From positions 1-5,554 of the forward strand of contig JAKLHH010000592.1 of the NCBI GenBank assembly GCA_022710245.1: a stretch of DNA of 5,554 nucleotides. The letters are read 5' to 3'. Positions 5,272 to 5,554 of the stretch are shown piece by piece. The notes beneath the pieces are model-generated. The model saw only the letters and a list, made by a program, of their open reading frames with translations. It had not been told where the DNA came from and searched no databases. Source of the stretch: Myxococcota bacterium (GTDB taxonomy: Bacteria > Myxococcota > Polyangia > GCA-2747355 > JAKLHH01). The position numbers and the translations under genes were made by a program. The stretch's first letter is position 1, and each line of letters begins with the position of its first letter.

Positions 5272-5554
5272 GTGGCTGACCTGCTTCCCGAGCACGGCCT
5301 CGTCATCCCGCTCCCCGGCACGACGCGCGCCCTCGCCTTCTCACCCGACGGCGAGGCGCTCGCCGCGGCCACCGACAGCGGCCTCTACCTCGCTGACCTC
5401 GGCCGGCGCGAGCTGCGGCGAGCCGCGGGGCCGGGCTGGACCTCGCTCGCCTGGGGGGAGCGCGGGCTGGTCGCCGCCGACCACGTCAGGGCGCGCCGCC
5501 TTTGCCGCGGAGCGGCCGGGACCGCGCGGACGCTGCTGGCGCCCTGCCGCGAGA
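5272..5554 (+). CDS. WD40-like beta-propeller protein, 5' part only
   Basis: Starts at GTG 5272 and runs off the window after 94 codons. There is no signal peptide. After a short lead (LLPEHGLVIPLPG) comes a typical propeller blade: TRALAFSPDGEALAAATDSG, then LYLADLGRREL, with the AFSPDG turn characteristic of WD40 and related blades. A second, weaker blade begins at GWTSLAWGERGLVAAD. The gene lies 2 bases after the stop of the 524-aa protein with a strong ribosome binding site inside that gene, so they form one transcription unit and probably one complex. WD40-like propellers are usually protein-interaction platforms. In the MoxR-vWA-beta-propeller reading this would be another propeller component, but a general WD40 protein is equally consistent with what is visible. 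Confidence 0.75.
   Translation, partial: MADLLPEHGLVIPLPGTTRALAFSPDGEALAAATDSGLYLADLGRRELRRAAGPGWTSLAWGERGLVAADHVRARRLCRGAAGTARTLLAPCRE

Noticed and set aside
1..5554. tRNA, rRNA, CRISPR array, insertion sequence, attachment site
   Set aside because: I saw no cloverleaf-like segment, spaced repeats, terminal inverted repeats or transposase motifs on either strand.

Overview
The window is very GC-rich, with third codon positions almost all G or C in the real genes. It carries a Cys-rich secreted protein, a PilZ protein and beta-propeller proteins. This combination suggests a Myxococcota (delta-proteobacterial) genome or metagenome contig; that placement is inference. All supported genes lie on the plus strand.

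Region 1 (1-2347) is a compact operon-like run. It holds the 3' end of a Cys-rich secreted protein, an outer-membrane porin-like beta-barrel (from 339), and a small PstS-like periplasmic binding protein (1823-2347). The first two are separated by 10 bases and the last two by 1 base. Both upstream genes show an apparent +1 frame change near a G-run: around 141-157 in the first and at an eight-G tract (1215-1222) in the porin. The likeliest explanation is an indel error or recent mutation. Slippage or phase variation at the porin G8 is a less likely but checkable alternative.

Region 2 (2348-3142) is mostly non-coding. It contains a 47-aa single-pass membrane protein (2604-2747) with a strong ribosome binding site and a sigma-54-like promoter candidate just upstream. 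A weaker 37-codon candidate lies at 2881-2994. A possible terminator and a sigma-70-like promoter precede the next gene.

Region 3 (3155-3492) is a single-domain PilZ gene, a probable c-di-GMP receptor, with a GNRA-capped hairpin starting at its stop codon.

Region 4 (3695 to the window end) is a two-gene run: a 524-aa protein with an N-terminal helical region, an acidic GED-repeat linker and a divergent beta-propeller-like C-terminus, then the start of a WD40-like propeller gene 2 bases later. This looks like the edge of a larger cassette. The best hypothesis is the bpX-type propeller components of a MoxR-vWA-beta-propeller ternary conflict system, but the defining MoxR and vWA genes are not in the window.
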